From Methanolobus halotolerans (GTDB taxonomy: Archaea > Halobacteriota > Methanosarcinia > Methanosarcinales > Methanosarcinaceae), in the NCBI RefSeq assembly GCF_004745425.1, contig NZ_PGGK01000005.1, positions 1 through 64,000 on the forward strand: a stretch of DNA of 64,000 bases, given 5' to 3'. A program made the position numbers and the translations under genes. Numbering within the stretch: the first letter of the stretch is position 1; each line of letters opens with the position of its first letter. Positions 1 to 8,195 of the stretch are shown piece by piece. Under the pieces are notes generated by a model. It worked only from the letters and a program-made list of their open reading frames with translations. It was not told the DNA's origin and did not search any database.

Positions 1-172
1 AATGTGAGTTTCCTGATGCAGCTAGCGCTGCATCAACAAAGTTTAAGTACTTATTAGACAAAACACTAAACATCCCCTTTGTGTTTTCGCTAGCAAGTTA
101 ACACTTTGGGGTTTTATCCTTTTTAAATGATTACGGACTAAATTAAGTAGGAAATAGGTTTTCTACAGAGCC
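1..172. mobile_element. IS end remnant (right end, cut by window edge)
   Basis: This stretch repeats, with small changes, the right-hand part of the element at 25887-26319. It ends in the same inverted-repeat sequence, AGGTTTTCTACAGAGCC (156-172). The second copy carries a DDE transposase C-terminus, so this is the end of the same IS type. No coding capacity remains here; whether the rest of the element is intact lies outside the window. Confidence 0.75.
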
Positions 173-343
173 GTCGAAAACATATTTCTTATAGCAATTC
201 ATATATGCAAACATCAATTCAGTTTAAGCAATTCTGAAATGTATTTTTACTATAACAGGGGATATTTCAATTTTAAAATGAACTCAACATATAGTCAAAG
301 CTTGTCCTTAAATATAATTTTTGATGGATCGAAGGAGAAAATA

Positions 344-829
344 ATGTTAGAAAATGAACCATCCGGGCATATTGACCCCCGTGCCTTAAAAGTCTGGTTT
401 TTAAATGGTATTCTGGAAGGTTTTGTTCTTCTTTTATTTCCTATTTCTTACTTGATGATAGAGGAATTCTTCTGGAATCTGCCTGTTATCTGGGGCTGGA
501 TAGGAATTGCAGGCGTTACCATCTATACCATATGGAGATCAGTGGTAGCACCACAACTCAGGATGCAATTCTGGCGTTATGAAATCCAGGAAGATGAGAT
601 ATACATCCAGCACGGTATTTTTGTAATAAAGCGAACACTCATTCCTATGATCAGAGTTCAGCATGTAGACACAGAATATGGTCCTGTGATGCGATATTTT
701 GGATTGGCAACATTAAGGATATCGACTGCTGCTACCGACCATCACATCCCGGCCTTATCAAAGGAGAAAGCTTCAGAACTGATGGGGGAGATAGCATCTC
801 TGGCAAGAGTGAGTGATGAAGATGTCTGA
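344..829 (+). CDS. Bacterial-type PH domain membrane protein (YdbS-like)
   Basis: A 161-residue protein with two hydrophobic segments near the N-terminus (about residues 15-35 and 45-65), followed by a bPH2 (DUF304) domain. The arrangement matches YdbS-type proteins. The start at 344 is preferred over the upstream ATG at 239 because AAGGAG lies just before it. The downstream gene overlaps its end, so the two are translationally coupled and probably act together in the membrane. In Bacillus, YdbS/YdbT pairs have been linked to resistance to membrane-active compounds; here the function is inferred only from family. Confidence 0.8.
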   Translation: MLENEPSGHIDPRALKVWFLNGILEGFVLLLFPISYLMIEEFFWNLPVIWGWIGIAGVTIYTIWRSVVAPQLRMQFWRYEIQEDEIYIQHGIFVIKRTLIPMIRVQHVDTEYGPVMRYFGLATLRISTAATDHHIPALSKEKASELMGEIASLARVSDEDV

Positions 830-2261
830 CCAAAAACGCCAGCATCCCGTAATGATCATTCTGGAAATGATTAAGAATTTTATGTACGGGCTTCCTACAC
901 TTTTCTTTTTCACATTGGCAATAGCTGAGGATATACGCAGTACTGATATCACTCTCTTTTTATGGATATTGATCATCTTTACTATTGCTTTTTTTGCATA
1001 TTCAGTACTGAAGTGGTACCTTTATACTTACATGTATGAAGACGGATATCTGCACATTAAGAGAGGGTTGATATTCAAAACAGAACGTTCTATCAAAAGA
1101 GAACGTGTACAGACCGTAAATATCCGTTCTGGTTTGCTGCAGCGTTTGCTGGGTGTCGCTACCATCCAGATAGAGACTGCAGGCGGTGGTGTAGAATCTG
1201 AAATAATCCTTAGTGCTGTGAAAGTGGAGGAAACACACAGGATCAAATCATATTTAGAGAATTATGAACCTCATGTGACTCATGATAACCATGAGGAAGG
1301 ATTAGAATCAGAATATGAAAAAACAGCTACTTATGTTGTCCCTTTACGGGATATGTTTCTGGCAGGAGCAACTTCAGGCAGGTTCATGCTATTGTTTTCT
1401 CTGATAGCTGCCGTATTTTCCCAGTTCTATCCCTATATTCCGGAAAACTTCATGACATTTCTGATCGAACAGATAATACCTGCAAGCGATACAGACATTC
1501 TACTGATACTAACAGTACTATTATTGCTGCTGTTTCTGTCCTGGATAATATCGATTCTGGCCTTTATGGTCCAATATGCCGATTTTACCATTCTTCGTCA
1601 GGATGACTATCTCCATGTCTCGTGGGGAATGATCGAGCAGAAGCAATTTAGTTTAACGAAAGATCGAGTACAGGCCCTGTCCGTAAAGGAAGGATTGCTA
1701 CGCCAGCCCTTTGGTTTATGTGCACTTACTTCAGAAGTAGCCGGAGGGGGATTCAAAGAGCAGAACTATATTACCATTATTTGCCCCATACTTCACAAAA
1801 GCAAAGTGAATGCATTCATGGAGAAGTTATTACCCGAATACAGGATACCCAAGTCATTGGAACCTCTTCCTTCAAGAGCTCGCAAACGTTATCTTTTCCG
1901 TGCATTAGCCTTTGTTCTAATATTGGTCATACCTCTCCAGACAGTGCCATATGGGTGGCTTAGCTTCATGCTTTTACTTCCTGCCTTCCTACTTGGGCTG
2001 TCGCGTTACAGAACAGGAGGAATAGATATCACTGGTAAACAGCTAACTTTCCAATTTCGCAACATAAACCGCTATCAGATACTGATGATACAGAATCATG
2101 TTCAATCGTTGGAAATTAGTTCCAATCCCTTCCAGCGAAGAAGTGATCTAAGTACTGTAAAGGCTTCAGTACTATCATCTCCATCAGGAAAGAACTTTAA
2201 AGTAGCGGATGTTGATAGCATGGAAATAAGAAAGATATGGGAGTGGTTCTCCCGGTCTTAA
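822..2261 (+). CDS. Multi-PH-domain membrane protein (YdbT-like)
   Basis: A 479-residue protein with repeated units, each a pair of membrane segments followed by a bPH2 (DUF304) domain. At least two repeats are clear: R-V-Q-T-V near residue 95 and R-V-Q-A-L near residue 285, each followed by a short L-L-R/Q stretch and an aggG motif. A third unit sits at the C-terminus. It overlaps the stop of the upstream YdbS-like gene, the usual order for this pair. ATG 822 follows a GTGAT element; GTG 813 and ATG 816 are alternative in-frame starts. The role is membrane-associated but unknown in archaea. Confidence 0.8.
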   Translation: MSDQKRQHPVMIILEMIKNFMYGLPTLFFFTLAIAEDIRSTDITLFLWILIIFTIAFFAYSVLKWYLYTYMYEDGYLHIKRGLIFKTERSIKRERVQTVNIRSGLLQRLLGVATIQIETAGGGVESEIILSAVKVEETHRIKSYLENYEPHVTHDNHEEGLESEYEKTATYVVPLRDMFLAGATSGRFMLLFSLIAAVFSQFYPYIPENFMTFLIEQIIPASDTDILLILTVLLLLLFLSWIISILAFMVQYADFTILRQDDYLHVSWGMIEQKQFSLTKDRVQALSVKEGLLRQPFGLCALTSEVAGGGFKEQNYITIICPILHKSKVNAFMEKLLPEYRIPKSLEPLPSRARKRYLFRALAFVLILVIPLQTVPYGWLSFMLLLPAFLLGLSRYRTGGIDITGKQLTFQFRNINRYQILMIQNHVQSLEISSNPFQRRSDLSTVKASVLSSPSGKNFKVADVDSMEIRKIWEWFSRS

Positions 2262-2617
2262 TGATCCTTGTATGCACTACAGGAGAATAAAAGTCATCTT
2301 TAACCTTGTGTTGACAGCAATGCCTTCACTTTTGGCTTGTGCTCTGTGACCTTCAAATTTTAAGAGCAAATGTTACTCAATATAAATTTCAGTAGATTTA
2401 TATTGTAGTCATTCATAATATCATATAGGAGTATTTGATGGGGGTCGGGTAGTTCAGTTCGGAAGCGTGCAGTATTTTCAGTATAACTTACTGTAATCTA
2501 CATCTATAATATGAAAAGCAGCCCGAAGGAATCCCGGAGCACTGTCACTGTAGTTTAAACTACGGAGCACTATGCAATATGGTGGATGCTCAGAATATAA
2601 TCATGGAGAGAAAAAGT
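2262..2617. other. Intergenic region with palindrome and direct repeats
   Basis: No gene is seen. A perfect palindrome GTAGTTTAAACTAC (2550-2563) is flanked by the direct repeat CGGAGCACT (2535-2543 and 2563-2571), just upstream of the phasin-like gene. This could be an operator or a leader structure; the sequence alone does not decide. Confidence 0.4.
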
Positions 2618-2959
2618 ATGGATAAAATGAATAAAGTGGGTCTTTTAGGAGCAGCGGCACTTATTGGTGCCGGGCTTGCAGCATTATCAGAAGAAAGAAT
2701 AAGGGAATATGTCAAAGGAAAAGTTAGAGCAGGTACACTTAGTAAAGAGGAAGGCAAGATACTTGTGGAGGATCTTGTCAGCGAAACAAAAAAGCAAAGG
2801 CTCAACCTAGAAAAGAATGTCATAGAGAAACTGCACAGTTCAGTAAAAATGGCTGATAACGAGCTTGCTGAACTTTCGGATAGGATTGATGAGATGAAGA
2901 TCAAGGAACTCGAGGATGAGCTTGAAAGGATGAAGAGTATAAGAAAAGCAGGAGTATGA
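2618..2959 (+). CDS. Phasin-like small coiled-coil protein
   Basis: A 113-residue protein with a short Gly/Ala-rich hydrophobic N-terminus (residues 5-22), then a highly charged, helical and probably coiled-coil remainder. The pattern (KVGLLGAAAL, then a helix with TLSKEEGK-x-LVEDLV) resembles the phasin/PhaF-type granule-associated family. The start at 2618 is chosen because GGAGAG lies 7 bases upstream. No polyhydroxyalkanoate genes are in the window, so a literal phasin role is not supported; a surface-coating or scaffolding role is a guess. Confidence 0.6.
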   Translation: MDKMNKVGLLGAAALIGAGLAALSEERIREYVKGKVRAGTLSKEEGKILVEDLVSETKKQRLNLEKNVIEKLHSSVKMADNELAELSDRIDEMKIKELEDELERMKSIRKAGV

Positions 2960-3020
2960 AAAAAGATAGAACCCAGGAGTGTTACTTACCACAGTAAAAC
3001 TCGCGGGATATTAGTGTTTT

Positions 3021-3043
3021 GTTCCAGATTGCAAATCTGGGAC
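3021..3043. repeat. 23-bp hairpin sequence shared with 26186-26208
   Basis: GTTCCAGATT - gca - AATCTGGGAC forms a 10-bp stem with one mismatch. The same sequence, as a perfect hairpin, occurs at 26186-26208 within an IS remnant. It sits at the 5' edge of the ferritin-like reading frame, which appears truncated there. Confidence 0.6.
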
Positions 3044-3064
3044 TTTCATTATATCCCAGATTCA

Positions 3065-3996
3065 ATGAGATGTCTTGCAAAGAACGAACCTGATCCTTAT
3101 GTAAGACAGACACTTGATTTTGCACTGATCGAGGACTTCGATCACCTTTATCGATACAGTTGCCTGTATGATTATCTAGAAGAGGGGGACCCTGACAATG
3201 TAGTCCAGAGTAAGACAGAGGTCAAACCCGGAAGGCCAACGAGTATAGAGCACCGCCATCCTGATGATAGTATGCGTACGCATTACGATAAGGATACGGC
3301 AGATATAAAGACCAGGATGAACTATCTTACCATTGTTGCAGGTGAGCAGCAGACCGAACTTTTCTATAAGTCCCATGGATTCATGTACGAGGATGAACTC
3401 ACAAGGAACCTTTTCGCCGAAATCGCTGAGATAGAGGAACAGCATGTAACGCAGTACGGATTATTAGGGGATCCGCGGGAAACAATGCTAGAGAAACTTA
3501 CAATGATGCAGTTATGTGAGGCCTATATCTACAATTCCTGTGCTCAAAGTGAGAAGGATTCCCGGATCAGAGGGATATGGGAAGACTTCGCAAAGATGGA
3601 GTATACTCATTTCCAGGCATGTGCTGACCTTCTTATGAAATATGAGAAACGGGATATCAGGGATGTTGTGAAGGCCGAAACAATAGAGCCACTCGTCATT
3701 TTCGAGCAGAATAAAGAGTATGTCAACGAAGTCATCGAAAACCAGCTTGATCTTTCACCACATGATATGCAGTATAAAAAGCTACGTGACGTGCCGGACA
3801 GCTGGTCAACTACCAAAGCAAAGTGAATAAAGATGGTGTTCCCAGCGAAGAGGTCGTAGGTAAGGCGAAGAGTGAACTGGCACAAAAAGACCAGTCAAAG
3901 AAGATCATGCAGATCAAGCAGGAAATGGCAGAGAGGATGGGGGAAAAGTCTGTCAGGATCAAAATAGAATTTTTTCTGAATATGAGGTTTCTTTAA
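3065..3996 (+). pseudogene. Ferritin-like protein, 5'-truncated and frameshifted
   Basis: The frame from 3065 to 3826 encodes a helical protein with recurrent E/H residues typical of ferritin-like di-iron folds: E-D-x-D-H near residue 22, GEQQTEL near 98, E-E-Q-H-V near 128, L-C-E-A-Y and M-E-Y-T-H-F further on. At about 3800-3806 the reading shifts by one base. The new frame (V-N-Y-Q-S-K-V-N-K-D-G, then a charged helix) stays open to TAA 3994-3996, past the first-frame stop at 3824. The 5' end lacks a good start and begins next to a mobile hairpin. Iron or oxidative-stress function is inferred from fold type only. The shift may be real decay or a sequence error. Confidence 0.6.
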
Positions 3997-4008
3997 CTCC
4001 TCATATTC
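3978..4008 (+). terminator. Hairpin terminator after ferritin-like gene
   Basis: GAATATGAGG (3978-3987) and CCTCATATTC (3999-4008) form a perfect 10-bp stem with an 11-base loop, overlapping the stop of the shifted frame. It lies between convergent genes and is followed by a T-containing stretch. Confidence 0.6.
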
Positions 4009-4088
4009 TCAGTTTTAAACGATTACGTTAAAAATAGCGTGTAAAATAAAACTCAGGCTTTTTGAAATAAGTGAATTGGCTACAAAAT

Positions 4089-4565
4089 TCATTCCAGCAA
4101 AAGTATACCAATGCACTTGATTCTGTTTTTATTACAGAACCGAAGATCGATTCCCTGTTGTTCTGTCAGTTTCATCAGGTTGATACCTACGGCTTCAGGC
4201 GGGAAACGTCTTACATCTGGCTTAATACATTTCGCCTCGCAGGTATCACATTCATTGCATGCACCCGGCCTCAGCAACTGTGCATAAGTAAAACCATTTC
4301 TGAAAGCTCCGTACTCAAGTTCAAGCATTTTGCGAAAACTGCTTTTTCTCAACTCCGACCATGCTTTCAGGATATCATCCTCTCCGGATGTATCGAATTC
4401 CTCTGTCAGCAGGATGGCGTTGCTATATTCTTTCAGTATCACTCTGAACTCTTCGATCGAAATAATATGGGGTGGGCAACTGAGTCTTTTGCCATACCCC
4501 TTGCATCCATATTCACACTTCAGTCTCCCTCTGTTCTCAACAGGGATATCCGGGGCATCCAGCAT
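4089..4565 (-). CDS. DUF2284 metal-binding protein
   Basis: A 158-residue DUF2284 protein. Cysteines occur as C-E-Y-G-C and L-S-C-P-P near the N-terminus and as C-N-E-C-x2-C-x3-C in the second half (about residues 103-113), a ferredoxin-like set suggesting an Fe-S cluster. It is the last gene of the sulfur operon, about 110 bp after iscU. ATG 4565 has GGAG five bases upstream. However, the frame stays open about 60 bases further upstream with family-like sequence (VGNIRETK-x-ILDKAKELG) but no standard start codon, so the N-terminus may be cut by an indel near 4630. Its role in Fe-S or sulfur metabolism is inferred from context. Confidence 0.75.
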   Translation of the reverse strand: MLDAPDIPVENRGRLKCEYGCKGYGKRLSCPPHIISIEEFRVILKEYSNAILLTEEFDTSGEDDILKAWSELRKSSFRKMLELEYGAFRNGFTYAQLLRPGACNECDTCEAKCIKPDVRRFPPEAVGINLMKLTEQQGIDLRFCNKNRIKCIGILLLE

Positions 4566-4675
4566 GTAAGCTCCAAGGCCAAGTTCTTTGGCCTTGTCAA
4601 GAATTACCTTGGTTTCACGGATATTACCGACTTCCTGTGCGTTTCAGGATCACTGTTCTTTACAGTAAACGTTTG

Positions 4676-5311
4676 TTACTCTGTGAAGACGACCTTAACT
4701 TCCTTGACATCCCAGAGGGACTCAATCTTTTCCAGTATGTCTTCCCTGATGGCTGCTGCGAACTGGTGGTTTGAAGGCAGGTCCAGGAGAATACGTACAT
4801 TTCCGTCCTCAACGTTGATCTTTGTTACCAGTTCGGTCCGGACTATATCAAGTCCGGCCATGGGATTCATTACATGTTTGAGGCGGCTTCTGACGACGTT
4901 CTCAGTGGTTGGTTCCTTGGCACTCACAAGGCCGTGCTTTTCCTCATAATCCCTGACCGCAGCCCTGAGGCCTTCGACTGCAAGCACGGAACAGTGGGCC
5001 TTTACCGAAGGAAGGCCGCCAAGTTCTTCTGTAGCCTGTTTCCAGGATATTTTCTTTGCTTCCTCTAGAGTCTTACCCTTGGCAAGCTCGGTGATTATAG
5101 AAGCTGTGGCAATGTTGGAGGCACATCCGTAGGACTCGAACTTCACATCTTCTATAACTGTTGTTTCAGGATCGACCTTCAGGTAAACTGCAACCATGTC
5201 GCCACAGGCGGGACTTCCTTCCAGACCCTTGCCGTCCGGTTCCTCCATTTTCCCAACGTTTCTGGGATTGCGGAAATGTTCAAGAACTTTCTCGCTGTAT
5301 GGAAACTTCAT
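4676..5311 (-). CDS. iscU: IscU/NifU-type scaffold fused to MIP18-like domain
   Basis: A 211-residue protein. Residues 1-130 are an IscU-type Fe-S scaffold with all cluster ligands: C36 and D38 (PACGD), C63 (YGCAS), H106-C107 (KAHC). Residues 140-211 match the DUF59/MIP18 family, which is involved in Fe-S protein maturation. IscU alone is normally about 130 residues, so this is a fusion. It follows the cysteine desulfurase gene by 30 bp in the same operon and is the expected acceptor of its sulfur. Scaffold function looks intact, unlike that of its partner. Confidence 0.9.
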   Translation of the reverse strand: MKFPYSEKVLEHFRNPRNVGKMEEPDGKGLEGSPACGDMVAVYLKVDPETTVIEDVKFESYGCASNIATASIITELAKGKTLEEAKKISWKQATEELGGLPSVKAHCSVLAVEGLRAAVRDYEEKHGLVSAKEPTTENVVRSRLKHVMNPMAGLDIVRTELVTKINVEDGNVRILLDLPSNHQFAAAIREDILEKIESLWDVKEVKVVFTE

Positions 5312-5341
5312 TCTATCATCTCACTTAGTATTCTTATATTT

Positions 5342-6511
5342 TCACTTGTTCTCGTACAGGGGGCTAATCGCCCTGAGTTGTTCCACGATCTCTTTTATGG
5401 CATCGATAATTGTGTCGGCGTCTTCCATGGTATTGTACCTGCCAAGGGTAAAGCGCAGGGAACCATGTGCCCTCTCGTGGTCTCCTCCGATTCCAAGTAT
5501 CACATGACTTGCCTCAAGGGAGCGGCTGAAACATGCAGAACCGGTACTTACCGCGAATCCGCGCATGTCCAGGTGAAGTGTCATGGATTCACCTTCCACA
5601 TAGTGGAAAGTTATATTGGCATTATGCGGCACTCTCCGGGTGCGACTTCCGTTGAGTGTCACATGCGAAATCTCTTCCTCTGCTTTTTGTATTATATGGT
5701 CTCTGAGGGTTGAAAGGGATTCGTTCTCTTCAGGCGTCACAAGCTCCACTGCTTTAGCGAAACCTACCGCACCCGGGATATTTTCAAGTCCCGCACGGCG
5801 ATTTGATTCCTGAAAACCACCATCCATCCACTTGTTGATGGGCGTACCCTTCCGGATGTACAATGCTCCGACTCCCCGGGGGCCATGAATTGTATGGGCT
5901 GACATTGTCACAAGATCCACGGGTATCTTACTGACGTCTATAGGAACCCTTGTATAACTATGAGTGGCATCAGTGTGTAGGAGCACACCCTTCTCCTTAC
6001 AGAGCCTGGCAATGGTCCCAAGGTCCTGCAGAGTTCCTATTTCCTGGTTCGCATGTTGTATAGATACCAGGGCTGTGTTCTCATTTATAGCTTTTTTAAA
6101 TTCCTCAAGGTCAAGGATACCTTCAGAGTCAACACTGATGAAATCCACCTTATATCCTGCTTTTTCGAAGGCTTTGGCAGTATTGAGTACCGGAAAATCC
6201 TCTATCTTTGAAACAATTATGTGCTTATCCTTTTTGCCCAGGAGTGCTGCAACAACTCCTTTAATTGCCATATTGCTTGATTCTGTTTCACCCGAAGTGA
6301 AAACTATCTCTTCTGCAGAAGCCCCGATAGAAGAGGCTATAGTCTGCCGGGCTCCCTCAAGAGCTTCTTTGGCATCGATTCCCATGGAATAGCCAAATTC
6401 AGAAGTTGCCACTGCATATATATCAAAATAATATGGTTTCATGGCATCAAGCACTTTTTCATCAAGGCGTGTGCTTGCTGCATTGTCAAGATATACCATT
6501 CTGTCTAACAT
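5342..6511 (-). CDS. iscS: Cysteine desulfurase (NifS/IscS) lacking the PLP lysine
   Basis: A 389-residue class V aminotransferase-fold protein. The cysteine nucleophile is present (STGSACFS, C327), as are TSGETES (72-78) and the general fold. The normal SGHK motif, whose lysine binds PLP, reads SAHTIHGPRG, with T207 at that position; the codon is ACA at about 5891-5893. The usual E-H-x-A-V-L reads EDFPVL, losing the ring-stacking histidine, and the HTDAVQ motif reads HTDATH. A desulfurase of Archaeoglobus fulgidus is also known with the lysine replaced (by Asp). The gene has a strong RBS (AAAGGAGGT) and sits between the dsrE-like and iscU genes. Activity may depend on non-covalent PLP or a partner. 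Confidence 0.9.
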   Translation of the reverse strand: MLDRMVYLDNAASTRLDEKVLDAMKPYYFDIYAVATSEFGYSMGIDAKEALEGARQTIASSIGASAEEIVFTSGETESSNMAIKGVVAALLGKKDKHIIVSKIEDFPVLNTAKAFEKAGYKVDFISVDSEGILDLEEFKKAINENTALVSIQHANQEIGTLQDLGTIARLCKEKGVLLHTDATHSYTRVPIDVSKIPVDLVTMSAHTIHGPRGVGALYIRKGTPINKWMDGGFQESNRRAGLENIPGAVGFAKAVELVTPEENESLSTLRDHIIQKAEEEISHVTLNGSRTRRVPHNANITFHYVEGESMTLHLDMRGFAVSTGSACFSRSLEASHVILGIGGDHERAHGSLRFTLGRYNTMEDADTIIDAIKEIVEQLRAISPLYENK

Positions 6512-6538
6512 ATTACCTCCTTTTATTACGATGAGATT

Positions 6539-6958
6539 TTAAATGAAAAGTGTGATGCTGGCATCTTTTGCTTCATTTACGTAAGTACCGACAGCTCCGT
6601 AATCATCGATCCATTCCTCGTGTAGTTCTTCTTTTTTGATACCCATGATCTCCATGGTCATCTCACATGCCAGTATCCTGCCCCCGAGCTCTTTGTAGTC
6701 CTCCATAAGCTTTTCAAGGGGGGCAACATTTGCTTTTTTCATTCTCCTGCTCACCATCCATTTACCAAGGCCCAGCATGTGCATTTTTGAAAGCGGGCCT
6801 TTGTCGAGGCCGTTCTTCCTGAGCCGCTGCAAGCCCCAGAATGTGAAATACATTGAGGCTTCCATTCCCATGGCCAGAGCGCCATTGCCGATGATAAGTG
6901 CACTGTAAATTTTGTCAAGATCGCCGCTGTGCACCACAATTACAGCTTTTTTAGACAT
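6539..6958 (-). CDS. DsrE/DsrF-like sulfurtransferase
   Basis: A 139-residue protein of the DsrE/DsrF-like family, starting KKAVIVVHSGDLDK and with a single conserved cysteine in the LACEMTMEI segment (about residue 98). This is the position of the sulfur-carrying cysteine in DsrE-type proteins. It lies between tusA and the cysteine desulfurase in the same operon with short gaps (13 and 27 bp). A role in passing persulfide sulfur between TusA and the desulfurase or scaffold is the natural inference; the acceptor is unknown. Confidence 0.85.
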   Translation of the reverse strand: MSKKAVIVVHSGDLDKIYSALIIGNGALAMGMEASMYFTFWGLQRLRKNGLDKGPLSKMHMLGLGKWMVSRRMKKANVAPLEKLMEDYKELGGRILACEMTMEIMGIKKEELHEEWIDDYGAVGTYVNEAKDASITLFI

Positions 6959-6971
6959 ATTACCAGCCAGC

Positions 6972-7193
6972 CTATTTTTTTATCCTGATCTTCCATTCGT
7001 TGTCCTTTTCTTCGATACCAAGGACTTCGAGTCCCATGGACTCGCATGCCATGGGTATCTCCTTCTTTGAAGCCGGATGTGTACCCAATACAATTACTTC
7101 ATCTCCAGACGATGCTTTTCTCAATGCTTTACGACATTCCACAAGAGGAACAGGGCAAGTCTGCCCTCTTACATCAATCTCTACTTCTGTCAT
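6972..7193 (-). CDS. tusA: TusA/SirA-type sulfur carrier protein
   Basis: A 73-residue protein with the family hallmark CPxP (TCPVPL, C13), which carries the persulfide. The beta-alpha pattern and length are normal for TusA. It is the first gene of the operon tusA - dsrE-like - iscS - iscU - DUF2284, so the promoter should lie in 7194-7364. TusA normally takes sulfur from a cysteine desulfurase and passes it on for tRNA thiolation, molybdopterin or sulfur metabolism. The next gene but one is a desulfurase that lacks its lysine. Confidence 0.9.
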   Translation of the reverse strand: MTEVEIDVRGQTCPVPLVECRKALRKASSGDEVIVLGTHPASKKEIPMACESMGLEVLGIEEKDNEWKIRIKK

Positions 7194-7225
7194 ATGGTCC
7201 TCCCAATCAAACCGGAGTCATGCAG

Positions 7226-7352
7226 CCGGTTAACAGTGTTAACACCGGCATTCCGTCAAATATGGTTCGTTGTTAACGAATCACAAAGATTAACATAACT
7301 CTTACAAACACTGCTATCTATTACTATTATCTAACACTATTTAATAGTGTTA
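7226..7352. promoter_or_regulatory. Palindrome-rich control region upstream of tusA operon
   Basis: Three dyad sequences lie between the phosphatase and tusA: a CCGGT/ACCGG-bounded block with two GTTAAC units (about 7226-7248), TTCGTT-gtt-AACGAA (7266-7280) and TAACACTATT-T-AATAGTGTTA (7332-7352). The last may be the terminator of the upstream phosphatase gene; the first two are placed like operators of the tusA operon. No regulator gene sits beside them. Confidence 0.45.
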
Positions 7353-7364
7353 CCATTCTGTTAT

Positions 7365-8186
7365 TCATGTGAAAGTTGATAGCAGGGAATATTGTCTGTT
7401 GTAAGTATCAAATCCGAACACATGGATATTGATGTTACCATTCTCAAAGGTTGCAAAGGCTCCATTATTATGACACCCGCAATAATCTGGTGTAGAGAAA
7501 AGGGATAGAAGTTTCCCTTTAAACCACCATTTATATCCATTTTTAAGAGCACTGTGACCTCTGACCATAAGGGAGAGTCCGTTCTTCTGCAGGAAGTCGA
7601 AGAGTACATCTTTGCCAAAACACTTAGGATGTATTCCTCTGGTCGATGATGTCATGCCGTATTCAGGGGATGGGTCATTCCAGAGGTATTCAAAAGACTC
7701 TTCTTTGCTGATGTCACTGAGATTCACAGGCCCCGGAATCCCGCCGTGGACACAGAAAACATCGCTGTTTATAACAGCAGCGACTGGCAATTCATTAAAG
7801 ACTTTGCTTGTAGATGCCAGTAACTCTTCATTAAGGTCGATCTCCTGATAAAAGCCGTATCTGATATTCATTTCCCATGTTTCGTGGTTCCCTTTCAGGA
7901 GAATTATGTTTTCAGGCTCGGCAATCTTAAGTTTGAGTAGTTCAGAGAGAACACTTATTGAGTCAGTTCCTCTGTCAACATAATCTCCAAGCAAAACAGC
8001 AGTATCACATGCCAAACTCTGTCTTATCTTTAGCAGAAATTCAAGTGCCTTCAGGTTTCCATGAATATCACCAATCAGTATCGCACATTGGCTATCCACA
8101 GACACAACAGCTCTTTCCTTTTTGAATATCTCATAAGCCGGAGCCAGGAGTTCAGCAAATCTCTCAAGAGTAGTAAAGGCAGGCAT
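7365..8186 (-). CDS. PPP-family serine/threonine protein phosphatase
   Basis: A 273-residue metallophosphatase with the full PPP signature: GDIHGN (39-44), GDYVDRG (67-73), GNHE (about 100), a HGG motif (VHGGIPG) and the late histidine RGHSALKNG. These residues bind two metal ions and position the phosphate. Archaeal PPP enzymes resemble eukaryotic PP1/PP2A. The start has GGAGTGAT just upstream. The alkaline-phosphatase-superfamily gene ends 9 bp before it, so the two may be co-transcribed. The target proteins are unknown. Confidence 0.9.
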   Translation of the reverse strand: MPAFTTLERFAELLAPAYEIFKKERAVVSVDSQCAILIGDIHGNLKALEFLLKIRQSLACDTAVLLGDYVDRGTDSISVLSELLKLKIAEPENIILLKGNHETWEMNIRYGFYQEIDLNEELLASTSKVFNELPVAAVINSDVFCVHGGIPGPVNLSDISKEESFEYLWNDPSPEYGMTSSTRGIHPKCFGKDVLFDFLQKNGLSLMVRGHSALKNGYKWWFKGKLLSLFSTPDYCGCHNNGAFATFENGNINIHVFGFDTYNRQYSLLSTFT

Positions 8187-8195
8187 TTATCACTC

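Noticed and set aside
2441-2475. GGTCGGGTAGTTCAGTTCGGAA looks like the 5' half of a tRNA
   Set aside because: No matching acceptor 3' arm, anticodon stem or T-loop follows; it cannot be folded into a cloverleaf.
4071-4949. Long plus-strand open frame (292 residues) over the DUF2284 and iscU region
   Set aside because: It is antisense to two well-recognised genes and has no recognisable motif; its openness follows from their codon use.
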